Source: Vibrio cyclitrophicus
Lineage (GTDB): Bacteria; Pseudomonadota; Gammaproteobacteria; Enterobacterales; Vibrionaceae
Direction of reading: 5' to 3'
Assembly (NCBI GenBank): GCA_023206055.1
Contig: CP065367.1
Location: 1,426,001-1,490,000 of the forward strand
Length of the DNA: 64,000 bases
Below are positions 11,263-19,977 of the stretch, one piece after another. The translations under genes and the position numbers were made by a program. The notes under the pieces were generated by a model. That model did not search any database. It was given only the letters and a program-made list of their open reading frames with translations, and was not told the origin of the DNA. The stretch's first letter is position 1. The number at the start of each line of letters is the position of its first letter.

Positions 11263-12579
11263 ATGGAAGTATCAACAGAACAGCTTGTAAACCAAGATAT
11301 TATCGACCTCGACAAGAGCGTATTTCATTCTTGGTCGATTCAAGAAGCGGCTGAGCCTATCGCCATTGCTGGTGGGCAAGGGTGCAAAATGTGGGACTAC
11401 GAAGGTAAAGAGTACCTTGATTTTAGTAGCCAACTGGTTAACACCAACATTGGTCATCAGCATCCACAAGTGATTAAAGCGATTAAAGATCAGGCTGATT
11501 CATTGGTGACCGTTGCCCCTGCGACAGCAAACCTCACTCGTGGTTTGGCCGCTAAACGTATTTTGTCTAAAGCACCAAGCACGTTTAAGAAGGTGTTCTT
11601 TACCAACGCAGGCGCAGATGCCAACGAAAATGCAATTCGTATGGCAAGACAGTTCACAGGACGCGATAAGGTGCTTTCTGCTTATCGCTCTTACCACGGA
11701 AATACCGGTACAGCGATTGCGGCGACGGGCGATTTTCGCCGTATTCCAAACGAGTATAGCCGTGGGCACGTTCACTTCTTCAATCCATTTCTCTATCGAA
11801 GCGAGTTCAACGCGGCGACTGAGGCAGAAGAGAGTGAACGTGCCCTGCAGCATTTAGAGCGAGTGATTGAATGCGAAGGGCCAACGGCGATTGCGGCTAT
11901 TATTCTAGAGACCATTCCGGGAACAGCGGGCTTCCTCATTCCGCCAAAAGATTACCTTATTGGTGTGCGTGAGCTTGCAACTAAATACGGCATTCAATTG
12001 ATCTTTGATGAAGTCATGGTCGGTTTTGGTCGAACGGGTAAGTGGTTTGCGTTTGAGCACTTTAATGTCGTGCCGGATCTTATTACTTTCGCGAAAGGGG
12101 TTAACTCGGGTTATGTTCCAGCTGGTGGTGTGGTGGTCAGCGAACCGATCGTTGAGTACTTTAAGTCGAACTTCTTTATGGGTGGCTTAACGTATTCTGG
12201 TCACCCTCTAGCGATGGCTTCGATCGTTGCAACGCTCGATGTGATGGAGCAAGAGGGCATTGTTACGCATGCTGATAATGTCGGAAACAGCGTTCTTGGG
12301 CCGCTTCTGCTTAGTCTTCAAGAGCTGCATCCTATGATTGGTGATGTGCGTGGTAAAGGGATGTTCTGGGCGCTTGAATTGGTCGAAGATCGAGAAAGTA
12401 AAACGCCATTGAGCAATGAGAAAATGGGTCAATTGAAAGCGGAGCTAACGAAACGAGGCCTGCTAACCTTTATTGTTAATAATCGTATTCATGTAGCTCC
12501 TCCTTTGGTTATTCAACCAAGCGAGATAAAGAAAGGCGTTAAGATCATTGACGACGTTTTGTGTGAGCTTGCATCTTAA
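11263..12579 (+). CDS. Class-III PLP aminotransferase
   Basis: 438 residues from the ATG at 11263, preceded by GGAG at 11251. Codons are open back to 11122 without family similarity. Conserved parts are the GCKMWDYEGKEYLDF entry, NAGADANENAIRMAR, the metal-like IFDEVMVGFGRTG block, and the PLP lysine Lys278 in TFAKGVNSGY. The family moves amino groups from omega-amines such as GABA, beta-alanine, taurine and putrescine, and also includes lyases such as PbfA of phosphonate catabolism. The nearby MocR regulator and amino-acid importer suggest a nitrogen-containing imported substrate. Its identity cannot be fixed from sequence alone. Confidence 0.88.
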   Translation: MEVSTEQLVNQDIIDLDKSVFHSWSIQEAAEPIAIAGGQGCKMWDYEGKEYLDFSSQLVNTNIGHQHPQVIKAIKDQADSLVTVAPATANLTRGLAAKRILSKAPSTFKKVFFTNAGADANENAIRMARQFTGRDKVLSAYRSYHGNTGTAIAATGDFRRIPNEYSRGHVHFFNPFLYRSEFNAATEAEESERALQHLERVIECEGPTAIAAIILETIPGTAGFLIPPKDYLIGVRELATKYGIQLIFDEVMVGFGRTGKWFAFEHFNVVPDLITFAKGVNSGYVPAGGVVVSEPIVEYFKSNFFMGGLTYSGHPLAMASIVATLDVMEQEGIVTHADNVGNSVLGPLLLSLQELHPMIGDVRGKGMFWALELVEDRESKTPLSNEKMGQLKAELTKRGLLTFIVNNRIHVAPPLVIQPSEIKKGVKIIDDVLCELAS

Positions 12580-12677
12580 TTTTTCAATCGGATAACCAGT
12601 AACGAAACCAAGGCACTTTGATAAGGACTCCCCATTCTTGTTTAAGTGTCTGGCTTTTAGATTGTTATGTCGATCCT

Positions 12678-12706
12678 AAAAAGAGCATCAATTGATGCTC
12701 TTTTTT
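12678..12706. terminator. Terminator after aminotransferase gene
   Basis: AAAGAGCATCAA paired with TTGATGCTCTTT, then more T. This is a perfect palindrome serving two convergent genes. Confidence 0.9.
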
Positions 12707-12766
12707 ACGTCATTCTCTTTTTAATTCATGCTTATGGAGAGTGTCGGTAAACAGCCCTAAGTGATG

Positions 12767-14281
12767 CTAAATCTTCATTACTTCAGACAGTTCTTTGATG
12801 CCGGGAGCGATCAGATCTTTATCGATGGCGTGAAACCCTAATCGGAAATAAGAGTTGGGATCATATTCTGACAATGATTCATAACCCGATTCCGTTTCGG
12901 TATTAGTCATAAAGTGTGAATACCCAGTTTCAATCAGTATCCCTTTCTGTGCGGCTCGTGAAGCCAGTCGTTGGCTGTTAATGTGGCTCGGTGTTTGTAG
13001 CCATAATGAGTTGGCTTGCTCGCTTTGTGCGAGTCGTTTGCAATCAGGTAAATACTTTAAGACGGCATCATTGAGCAGTTTCCAACGCTGACGCGTGTTC
13101 TCTCTGAAGCGTCTTACAAAACTGTCGTAATAGCCTTGTTCAATAAAATGCGCGACTTCCATTTGAATACGGCTTGGTGCGTGTCGATACATTAACCGGC
13201 GTAAGATTCTTAAGTCATAAATCAGCTCTTCGGGTGCCACGATGTAGCCTAATCTCAAGCCGGGTGCCAATAGTTTGGAAAAGCTGCTGACGTAAATGAC
13301 TCGGCCATCTTTATCATTGGCTTTAAGTGCCGGTTTGGGATTCCACTCAACGTTGCACTCGGCATCGTAGTCATCTTCGATAATGATGGCATCATTGGCC
13401 TTTGCCATCTCAAGCAACTGAGTTCGACGTTCGTCACTCATGGTAACCCCAGTTGGCGCTTGATGGCTCGGAGTGACGTAGAAGTGGTCACACAGCGAAG
13501 AGTGTTCATTGAGCTTTAACCCCTGCTCATCCACTTGATGAGGGTGTAACTGCGCACCTGAGAGATTAAAAATGTGGTTTGCTTCTTTATAGCCGGGGTT
13601 TTCGACGCCGACTCGGCTTTGAGCATTCATTAGTAAAGTAGAAAGAAGGTAGAGCGCATTCTGCGAGCCCAACGTAATTAGGATTTCATCACTTTGAGCG
13701 TGGATGCCTCGTTGTGGTAGTACCCGTGTGCGTATTTGTTCCACCAGCATATCGACGTCTTTATCAACTTTGTCGCACAACCAGCGGTGGTCATGAGGAT
13801 CTGAGGTCACTTTTCTTGTTGCTTCTCGCCATTGAGCTAATGGAAAGTCATTGATTGAAGGCTGGCCAAAAATAAATGGGTATTGATAGCAACTCCAGTG
13901 CGACGGTTTGACGATGCGAGGGTATTGGCTCAATTGCAGTTTTACTCGCTTGCTCCAATCCGGTGCATTGTCGTTGTTTGTTGATTCAAAATGATCCAAG
14001 TTCGCGTCTATCTCTTCGCTCGGATTTTGATACTTTTCTGACAGGTAATAACCACTGCGAGGCTTACTGATGAGATAGCCATCATCGAGCAAACTGTCGT
14101 ACACCAGCGAGACCGTATTGCGTGAAACACCTAATTGGCTAGAGAGCTTGCGACAAGACGGGAGCGCTTGTTTCGCAGGAAAAATACCATTCAATATCGC
14201 CGTCACCAAATAGCTACGTACTTGTTCTTGCAGGCTTCTTTTGGAATCAAACTCGATGAAACAATTGTGATTTATCGCCAT
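12767..14281 (-). CDS. MocR/PdxR-type transcription regulator
   Basis: 504 residues. The N-terminal GntR winged helix (about 12-80, with LPSCRKLSSQLGVSRNTVS) is joined by a linker to an aminotransferase-like domain (about 130-500). That domain keeps the PLP lysine in SSFSKLLAPGLRLGY and the IIEDDYDAEC block. Such regulators use PLP or an amino-acid aldimine as effector and often control a neighbouring aminotransferase or importer. This gene is divergent from the amino-acid ABC importer (238 bases) and convergent with the class-III aminotransferase. It is probably the regulator of one or both. Confidence 0.92.
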   Translation of the reverse strand: MAINHNCFIEFDSKRSLQEQVRSYLVTAILNGIFPAKQALPSCRKLSSQLGVSRNTVSLVYDSLLDDGYLISKPRSGYYLSEKYQNPSEEIDANLDHFESTNNDNAPDWSKRVKLQLSQYPRIVKPSHWSCYQYPFIFGQPSINDFPLAQWREATRKVTSDPHDHRWLCDKVDKDVDMLVEQIRTRVLPQRGIHAQSDEILITLGSQNALYLLSTLLMNAQSRVGVENPGYKEANHIFNLSGAQLHPHQVDEQGLKLNEHSSLCDHFYVTPSHQAPTGVTMSDERRTQLLEMAKANDAIIIEDDYDAECNVEWNPKPALKANDKDGRVIYVSSFSKLLAPGLRLGYIVAPEELIYDLRILRRLMYRHAPSRIQMEVAHFIEQGYYDSFVRRFRENTRQRWKLLNDAVLKYLPDCKRLAQSEQANSLWLQTPSHINSQRLASRAAQKGILIETGYSHFMTNTETESGYESLSEYDPNSYFRLGFHAIDKDLIAPGIKELSEVMKI

Positions 14282-14519
14282 GAGATACAGTCCTTATTCT
14301 CAGTAAACCTCGATCCTATGTGTATAAAACAGCAAGAAGTGCGCCAGAGTTTATATAGATGTTTAAGGGCTGGCTTTTGGGCGATGACTAATGGGAAAGT
14401 TGCTCAGCTCTAACCTAAAAATAGCTCTGTCCCAACCTGAAAATTAAATTGGCTCTACGTCTTCGAGGCATTCCGTTCATAAAGTAAAGGCAGGCAAATA
14501 ATCTCGATAAGGAAAGCGT
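14282..14519. promoter_or_regulatory. Divergent promoter region, MocR / amino-acid importer
   Basis: This 238-base region contains the likely MocR operators. Imperfect direct copies AAAATAGCTCT (about 14417) and AAATTGGCTCT (about 14446) could be the paired half-sites. No exact consensus was recognised. Confidence 0.4.
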
Positions 14520-15386
14520 ATGAAACAGGGAATGACTATGAAGGCATGGGTTTCAACAGCGGCAGCAACAGTCGTACTGGGTTGTTTTGGTATCGCACAA
14601 GCATCCGAGCTTGCAGCCATCGAAAAGCAAGGTTTTATGAAAGTGGCGACAGAAGATAACTATTCGCCATTTAACTACATCGATCGTGGTAACCCGGCTG
14701 GGATTAATAAAGATCTGCTTGATGAACTGCGTGAATACTCGAAGTTCGATATTGAACAAGAGATCTTACCTTGGACAGGACTACTCGCTTCGGTATCAGC
14801 TGGTCAATATGATGTGGCGTTAACTGGCGCGATCATTACCGATGCTCGCTTGAAGGCCTTTGACTTCACACCACCTATCGCTTCAGCGCAGCACTACTTC
14901 TTAACCAGAGCTGATGCGGAAGACATTAATACGGTAGCAGATTTGGATGGCAAAACCGTGGGCTTACAAGCGGGCAGTGCTTTGCTAGAGCGACTTCCAG
15001 AGCTAGAAGTGATGCTCGAAGCACAAGGCAAGTCTTTGGGCAAAGTTGTTCAGTATCAATCTTACCCAGAAGCATATTCAGATTTAGCTATTGGCCGAAT
15101 CGACTACGTCATCAACAGTGTGGTTTCGGTTAACGAGGTAGTGAAATCTAAGTCTAACATCTTTAAAAAAGGTGAGGCGGTATCTGGCCCTGGTTTCGTA
15201 AGCTGGCCTGTTCCAAAAGAAAGCCCTGAGCTATTGGCTTATCTCACTGAGTTTTTCATTCACCTAGAACAAACAGGAAAAATGGCAGAGTTGCAGAAGA
15301 AGTGGTTCGGTGAATCGTTCGAGCATCTTCCTTCGGAAGCCATCACTTCAGTAGAGCAGTATCACAAGCTAACAGCGGTCCAGTAG
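14520..15386 (+). CDS. Polar amino-acid ABC importer, periplasmic binding protein
   Basis: 288 residues. The signal peptide ends near FGIAQA (about residue 28). This is the type-3 binding fold: FMKVATEDNYSPFNY at the start of lobe 1, GLLASVSAGQYDVALTGAIIT, and VADLDGKTVGLQAGSA at the hinge. It delivers a polar amino acid or similar amine to the permease pair downstream. The ribosome site AGGAAA precedes the ATG at 14520. It is first in the operon and is followed by a strong hairpin at 15404-15432, which may keep its mRNA level above that of the permease genes. Confidence 0.92.
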   Translation: MKQGMTMKAWVSTAAATVVLGCFGIAQASELAAIEKQGFMKVATEDNYSPFNYIDRGNPAGINKDLLDELREYSKFDIEQEILPWTGLLASVSAGQYDVALTGAIITDARLKAFDFTPPIASAQHYFLTRADAEDINTVADLDGKTVGLQAGSALLERLPELEVMLEAQGKSLGKVVQYQSYPEAYSDLAIGRIDYVINSVVSVNEVVKSKSNIFKKGEAVSGPGFVSWPVPKESPELLAYLTEFFIHLEQTGKMAELQKKWFGESFEHLPSEAITSVEQYHKLTAVQ

Positions 15387-15403
15387 ATCAGTAAGCACGC
15401 GCT

Positions 15404-15432
15404 GGCACAAACAGTTAACCGCTGTTTGTGCC
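15404..15432 (+). promoter_or_regulatory. Stem-loop between binding-protein and permease genes
   Basis: GGCACAAACAG, 7-base loop, CTGTTTGTGCC: an 11-bp perfect stem without a T-run. This placement is typical of mRNA-stabilising or partially terminating hairpins behind binding-protein genes. Confidence 0.75.
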
Positions 15433-15518
15433 GATGACAAAAGGGCCAGAGCGATTTTACCCATTTGTCATTCGCGCAAAAGCCTATTGCAAGAAGTCGC
15501 TTTTTAAAGAGGTCGTTT

Positions 15519-16160
15519 ATGGATTATTACGCTTGGGAACAGCTGCTACAGGGCGCGTGGGCTACAGCATGGATATCGGCAGTATCGATTGTATTGGGTG
15601 TGGTGATTGGTCTAGCGATTGCCTTAATTCGAATGATGAAAATCCCGTTTGTCGATCAAATACTGGGCATTTATGTCAGTTGGGCAAGAGCAACACCTCT
15701 GGTGACTCTGGCTCTGTTTATCTTTCTTTCGTTTCCCTCATTTGGCATCAATTTAGACAAACACGTTTCTGCCATTTTAGCACTCACGCTCAACACATCG
15801 GCATTCAATGCGGAAATTTGGCGCAATGCTTTTCTCAACTTTTCAAAAGGGCAAATGGAAGCGGCTGAAGCCATTGGTATGAGACGCATAACTTACTTCC
15901 GCCGAATCATGTTCCCACAAATGGTAATCATGAGCTTACCTGCACTGGTTAATGAAATGTCGTTCTTAATCAAAGGCAGCCCAGCGATTGCCGTGATCGG
16001 TATCGTGGATCTAACCCGTGTCACCAACCGAATTGCAGCGGTTACCTATGAGCCACTCGGGCCAATTCTGTGTGCGGGTGCCATCTACATGTTGATTATT
16101 GGCGTGTTGGTGAAATTGCAAGCTGTGGCTGAAAACCGAGCCACTTATCTGCAGCAATAA
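15519..16160 (+). CDS. Amino-acid ABC importer permease 1 (HisM/HisQ type)
   Basis: 213 residues from the ATG at 15519 (MDYYAWEQLL), which follows an AGAGGT ribosome site. Open codons back to 15465 give a charged, non-conserved extension. There are about five membrane helices. The cytoplasmic EAA loop (EAAEAIGMRRITYFRRI, about residue 113) docks the ATPase. The N-terminal part matches the HEQ-type amino-acid permease family. It forms a heterodimer with the next permease. Confidence 0.9.
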   Translation: MDYYAWEQLLQGAWATAWISAVSIVLGVVIGLAIALIRMMKIPFVDQILGIYVSWARATPLVTLALFIFLSFPSFGINLDKHVSAILALTLNTSAFNAEIWRNAFLNFSKGQMEAAEAIGMRRITYFRRIMFPQMVIMSLPALVNEMSFLIKGSPAIAVIGIVDLTRVTNRIAAVTYEPLGPILCAGAIYMLIIGVLVKLQAVAENRATYLQQ

Positions 16161-16272
16161 GTGCATGCTACTGCTATCAGCAGCAACAGTTTGGCCGTCA
16201 TAACTACTTGGTCAGCAACACCATTTACCTGCTTGTGAAGCGTCATTGAGTGGGTAAATATAAGGAGTAAAT

Positions 16273-16938
16273 ATGGAAGAATGGAATATTATCTGGCAAC
16301 AAAAAGAGCTGTTTGCTTCTGGTTTTGTGACCACTTTTTATCTTTTTGTTTCGTCTTCAATCTTGAGTTTCGTCATAGGTATTGGTTTGTTGTACTGTCT
16401 CGAAAACTCGAGATTCGGTGTTAAGTACACCATCAACAGTTTGATCGGCATGATGCGTACCTTACCGTTTCTGATCTTAGCCTACCTGCTCTATTACGGT
16501 TTGCCTCAGGTTGGCATTCGATTGGACGCAGTGACAGCGGGAATCATAGCGCTCAGTCTCTATCATGGTACGTATTTCTGTGAGATTTTCCGCGGTGTGC
16601 GTAAAGGGTTAGAGCCTGGTTACATCGAAGCAGCGCACGCTTATGGCTTTTCTAAGCTGAAAACCTTCACCCGAGTCATCACGCCCAACGTGTTATTTAA
16701 GTCGGTTCCTCTGATCACTAACCAACTTATCATCTGCTTAAAAGACACCGCATTTCTCAGCATTATTACGGTCGCTGAAATTACGGCGGCAGCTAACAGT
16801 ATTCAATCCACATATTTTATCCCATTGAATGCGTTCATCATTGCTATCGCGCTCTACTGGGCTGTGAGTATTGCACTTGAAACCATCACCAAACGAATCC
16901 AAACCAAAGTTGAACTTAGAGGGCTTAGCCATGCTTAA
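16273..16938 (+). CDS. Amino-acid ABC importer permease 2
   Basis: 221 residues with about five membrane helices. The EAA loop is EAAHAYGFSKLKTFTRV. It starts at the ATG at 16273 with AAGGAG just upstream (16261-16266). Its end overlaps the ATPase start by 8 bases. It forms the second half of the translocation channel. Confidence 0.9.
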   Translation: MEEWNIIWQQKELFASGFVTTFYLFVSSSILSFVIGIGLLYCLENSRFGVKYTINSLIGMMRTLPFLILAYLLYYGLPQVGIRLDAVTAGIIALSLYHGTYFCEIFRGVRKGLEPGYIEAAHAYGFSKLKTFTRVITPNVLFKSVPLITNQLIICLKDTAFLSIITVAEITAAANSIQSTYFIPLNAFIIAIALYWAVSIALETITKRIQTKVELRGLSHA

Positions 16939-17785
16939 ACAATCAGAGATTATTGAAACAGAAGCACCGATTAACCCCTCTTCGAGCGTGAGTTTGGAAG
17001 TGATTGAGTGTGAGCCACTATTGGAAGAACGAGAGACGATCATCAGCGTTGAAAACTTGTCGAAGCAGTTTGATGGAATCGAAGTACTGCGAGACATCAA
17101 CCTGACTATAAAAAAAGGCGATGTGGTGAGTATTCTCGGCTCGTCAGGTTCGGGTAAGTCAACACTATTGCGCTGCATGAATTGGCTAGAGCAGCCAGAG
17201 CGCGGCACGATTTTTATGGGTGATGAACGCATTGGGATCAACTCTGAAACGGGTAAACCTCTCAAATATAAAGAGCTGGCGAAACTTAGAGAGCGCCTTG
17301 GTATGGTTTTCCAAAGCTTCAATTTGTGGCCACATCTAACTGTGTTGCAAAACGTAATGGAAGCGCTCGTTCACGTTAAGAAGATAGCGAAATCAGACGC
17401 TGAGGAGATGGCTCGTAAGCAACTCGACAAGGTTGGGATGTCACACAAACTAGAGAACTACCCAAGCATGTTATCGGGTGGGCAAAAGCAACGTGTCGCG
17501 ATTGCCAGAGCACTCGCGATGGAACCGGATGTTTTACTGTTTGATGAGCCAACCTCGGCGCTAGACCCTGAATTGGTCGAAGAGGTGTTACTGGTAATGA
17601 AGAAGCTATCACAAGAGGGTTACACCATGGTAGTGGTGACTCATGAGATGGAATTCGCGCGTCAGGTGTCGGATCAAGTGGTATTCCTTGAGAAGGGGAT
17701 ATTGATTGAGAAATCCAACCCAGAGAAGTTCTTCACTAACCCAGATTCACCAAGGGTTAGGCAGTTCCTCAAGCTTGATTCGTGA
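16931..17785 (+). CDS. Amino-acid ABC importer ATPase (GlnQ/HisP type)
   Basis: 284 residues from the ATG at 16931 (MLKQSEIIE). Walker A is GSSGSGKST, the Q-loop FQSFNLWPH, the signature LSGGQKQR, and Walker B LLFDEPTSALDP, followed by the switch histidine in VTHEME. A roughly 37-residue N-terminal extension precedes the usual family start (ISVENLSKQF) and is unusual for GlnQ-type proteins; its role is unknown. It is the last gene of the operon before a strong terminator. Confidence 0.92.
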   Translation: MLKQSEIIETEAPINPSSSVSLEVIECEPLLEERETIISVENLSKQFDGIEVLRDINLTIKKGDVVSILGSSGSGKSTLLRCMNWLEQPERGTIFMGDERIGINSETGKPLKYKELAKLRERLGMVFQSFNLWPHLTVLQNVMEALVHVKKIAKSDAEEMARKQLDKVGMSHKLENYPSMLSGGQKQRVAIARALAMEPDVLLFDEPTSALDPELVEEVLLVMKKLSQEGYTMVVVTHEMEFARQVSDQVVFLEKGILIEKSNPEKFFTNPDSPRVRQFLKLDS

Positions 17786-17827
17786 ACTAGATGATTCACA
17801 TCACCTTAATGTTTGATTGCTAAATCT

Positions 17828-17857
17828 AAAACTCCGACCTAATCAGTCGGAGTTTTT
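17828..17857. terminator. Terminator after the amino-acid importer operon
   Basis: AAAACTCCGAC, 7-base loop, GTCGGAGTTTT plus further T. The 11-bp stem works in both directions. Confidence 0.92.
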
Positions 17858-17893
17858 GTATGTGTGGGGTTCTTCTCTCAAGCAGGCACAGCA

Positions 17894-18622
17894 TTACCCA
17901 ATGCTATCAATATGAATCACTACAGAATCGGGTCGCCAGTACTCCAATTCGCAATCCATTAATTCACCGTCCTGTTTGTAGTTCACTCGGCAGATCTTCA
18001 AAACGGGCTGGCCTTCGGCTAAATTCAGCGCCTTAGCGACATGGGCAGGTGCAGAAGTGGGAATCACATCAAAGCGCGAGCGTTGGGTCTCGTAGCCATA
18101 TTTTTCTCGGTAGATACCTGTCAGTGACATGGTGAGGTTTTCCGACAGCACTTTTTCAAACAACGGCGCTTTTAAGACGTTTTCAACAAACAGCACCGCT
18201 CTGCCATCAATAAATCGTAATCGCTCAATCACGTGTATCGGGGTTATCTGTTCTATCTCTAATGTCTTGGCGTAATCGCCTGCCGCCATCTCTGTACGGG
18301 TACTCAGCAGTTGTGTTTCAGCAATACGATGCTGTTCGCGAATCATTTGATGAAAGTGAGAGCGTGACAGCGGGTTGTAGCGGATACGTTCGGGTGACAC
18401 ATACCAACCTCGGCGCTCTTCTCTGTATATCAGGCCTTCGGTTTCTAACGACACCAACGCATCTTTGAGCGTGATTCGTGTGGTGGAAAACAGCTCGCTG
18501 AGTTCTCTTTCAGATGGCAGTTTTTGCCCCTCGGTGAAGATGCCTGATCGAAGCTGTTCTCTAATGCTTGTCTTAATCCTGCCTAGCTGTGTCCCTGATT
18601 GCCCTGTACCCAATGTTCTCAT
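17894..18622 (-). CDS. phnR: PhnR-like GntR/UTRA transcription regulator
   Basis: 242 residues if started at the ATG at 18622; a GTG at 18667 would add 15. Neither has a clear ribosome site. The GntR winged helix contains KLPSERELSELFSTTRITLK, followed by RRGWYVSPERIRYNP and a UTRA effector domain ending DCELEYWRPDSVVIHI. These stretches match Salmonella PhnR, regulator of 2-aminoethylphosphonate transport. It is divergent from the importer operon at 18834. A candidate operator (18622-18637) touches its own start codon, and a near-copy lies before the importer gene, so it probably controls both. The effector is likely an organophosphorus compound (inference). Confidence 0.87.
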   Translation of the reverse strand: MRTLGTGQSGTQLGRIKTSIREQLRSGIFTEGQKLPSERELSELFSTTRITLKDALVSLETEGLIYREERRGWYVSPERIRYNPLSRSHFHQMIREQHRIAETQLLSTRTEMAAGDYAKTLEIEQITPIHVIERLRFIDGRAVLFVENVLKAPLFEKVLSENLTMSLTGIYREKYGYETQRSRFDVIPTSAPAHVAKALNLAEGQPVLKICRVNYKQDGELMDCELEYWRPDSVVIHIDSIG

Positions 18623-18637
18623 TACTGATCTAGTCCA
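18622..18637. promoter_or_regulatory. Candidate regulator operator, copy 1
   Basis: TTACTGATCTAGTCCA matches the copy at 18804-18819 at 15 of 16 bases. The core TGATCTAGTCCA is a partial dyad centred on CTAG, like GntR/UTRA-family operators of the TGGTCTAGACCA kind. Confidence 0.6.
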
Positions 18638-18680
18638 TAAGTTCGTGTGCTCAATAAGGTAAACCACGGAGTTAACAGGA

Positions 18681-18712
18681 ATGTGACAGTAAACAAAGGC
18701 TTACTGTCATAT
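18681..18712. repeat. 12-bp inverted repeat in the divergent control region
   Basis: ATGTGACAGTAA, 8-base spacer, TTACTGTCATAT: 11 of 12 positions pair. Each arm contains a Pho-box-type heptamer (CTGTCAC or CTGTCAT), one on each strand. Confidence 0.6.
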
Positions 18713-18758
18713 GAGTGAAATGTAACTGCCACAGAAATGCATCTGAACTGTCAAATAA
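18704..18758 (+). promoter_or_regulatory. Candidate PhoB-binding array
   Basis: Heptamers CTGTCAT (18704), CTGCCAC (18726) and CTGTCAA (18748) lie exactly 22 bases apart, with weaker units at 18715 and 18737. That is the 11-base phasing of Pho boxes, and each unit is followed by an A/T-rich tetramer. It would activate the operon starting at 18834 under phosphate starvation. No consensus is perfect. Confidence 0.5.
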
Positions 18759-18803
18759 GTTGCGCGAAAGCGTCACACTCCGGCGATAGCATACAAAACG
18801 AAC

Positions 18804-18819
18804 TTACTGACCTAGTCCA
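18804..18819. promoter_or_regulatory. Candidate regulator operator, copy 2
   Basis: TTACTGACCTAGTCCA, 14 bases before the importer start at 18834. It is the near-copy of 18622-18637 and is well placed to block transcription or translation initiation. Confidence 0.6.
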
Positions 18820-18833
18820 GAGGGATAGAGACA

Positions 18834-19916
18834 ATGAAAACTTTGCTTAGCCGTTCAACTGTATCGCCAGCTAAACTGATTGGCGCAACGCTAATAACGG
18901 CAACACTTTCAATGCCAGCGATGGCGAAGGGTGCTGATCTTGAGTCACTGATTGAAGCCGCTCAAAAAGAGGGTGCGGTTTACAGTGTGGGCATGCCAGA
19001 CAGTTGGGCAAACTGGAAAGGCACATGGACTGATCTGAAAGCAAACTACGGTTTGAAGCATCAGGATACAGACATGAGCTCGGCACAAGAGATCTCGAAA
19101 TTTGAAGCAGAGAAAAGAAACGCAACCGCAGATATCGGTGACGTTGGTTTCGCCTTTGCACGTGTCGCTGTGCAGAAAGACGTAACGCAGCCATACAAGC
19201 CAACGACTTGGGATGACATTCCAGATTGGGCGAAAGACAAAGATGGTCACTGGGCTCTGGCTTACACTGGTACTATTTCGTTCATTTCAAACAACAACCT
19301 TGTTGAAGATGCACCAAAATCTTGGAGTGACCTACTAGAAGGTGACTACAAAGTCACAGTCGGTGATGTAGGCGTAGCCGCGCAAGCAAACAACGCGATT
19401 CTAGCGGCGGCATTTGCTAACGGCGGTGACGAGTCAAACCTAAAACCAGCGATTAAATTCTTTGGTGAGCTAGCGAAACAAGGCCGTCTGTCTTACACGG
19501 ATCCAAGCATCGCAAACCTTGAAAAAGGCGAAGTGGAAGTGGCGATCATGTGGGATTTCAACGCATTGAACTACCGTGACACGATCGACCGTGAGCGCTT
19601 TACGGTAAACATTCCACAAGATGGCTCAGTAATCTCTGGTTACACCACCATCATCAATAAATACGCGAAAAACCCGAACGCGGCGAAGTTGGCTCGTGAA
19701 TACATCTTCAGTGACCAAGGCCAAATTAACCTAGCAGAAGGTTACGCGCGTCCAATCCGTAGCAGCGTTACGCTACCTCAATCAGTACAAGACAAGCTGA
19801 TCTCGAACGAGCAATACAGCAACGTTCACCCAGTATCTGACTTCTCAGCATGGGAAAAGTCAGCCCGTCGTTTGCCACGTCAATGGCAAGAAAGCGTATT
19901 GATTCACCAGCAATAA
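18834..19916 (+). CDS. ABC importer binding protein, PotD/Fe3+-type fold
   Basis: 360 residues. The signal peptide ends near MPAMA (about residue 31). The mature part begins ADLESLIEAAQKEGAVYSVG, typical of the extracellular binding-protein family that includes iron(III), thiamine, polyamine and 2-aminoethylphosphonate carriers. The genetic setting (PhnR-like regulator, phosphodiesterase, HAD phosphatase) favours an organophosphate or phosphonate ligand over iron. A hairpin follows at 19930-19948. Confidence 0.88.
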   Translation: MKTLLSRSTVSPAKLIGATLITATLSMPAMAKGADLESLIEAAQKEGAVYSVGMPDSWANWKGTWTDLKANYGLKHQDTDMSSAQEISKFEAEKRNATADIGDVGFAFARVAVQKDVTQPYKPTTWDDIPDWAKDKDGHWALAYTGTISFISNNNLVEDAPKSWSDLLEGDYKVTVGDVGVAAQANNAILAAAFANGGDESNLKPAIKFFGELAKQGRLSYTDPSIANLEKGEVEVAIMWDFNALNYRDTIDRERFTVNIPQDGSVISGYTTIINKYAKNPNAAKLAREYIFSDQGQINLAEGYARPIRSSVTLPQSVQDKLISNEQYSNVHPVSDFSAWEKSARRLPRQWQESVLIHQQ

Positions 19917-19929
19917 CCCCGCTTAACAT

Positions 19930-19948
19930 GCCACCTGTAACGGGTGGC
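19930..19948 (+). promoter_or_regulatory. Stem-loop after binding-protein gene
   Basis: GCCACC, 7-base loop, GGTGGC, lying between the binding-protein gene and the phosphodiesterase gene, without a T-run. Confidence 0.55.
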
Positions 19949-19977
19949 TTATAGAAACAAGCAATAGAGAATAGACC

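Noticed and set aside
11138..14435. Shared TTGGGAC heptamer before the aminotransferase (11138) and inverted before the importer (14429) as MocR operator
   Set aside because: Seven bases only, with no spacing or symmetry in common; expected by chance at this length.
18834..19916. Iron(III) importer from the binding-protein fold
   Set aside because: The adjacent PhnR-like regulator, phosphodiesterase and HAD phosphatase fit an organophosphorus ligand, and no Fur box is visible.
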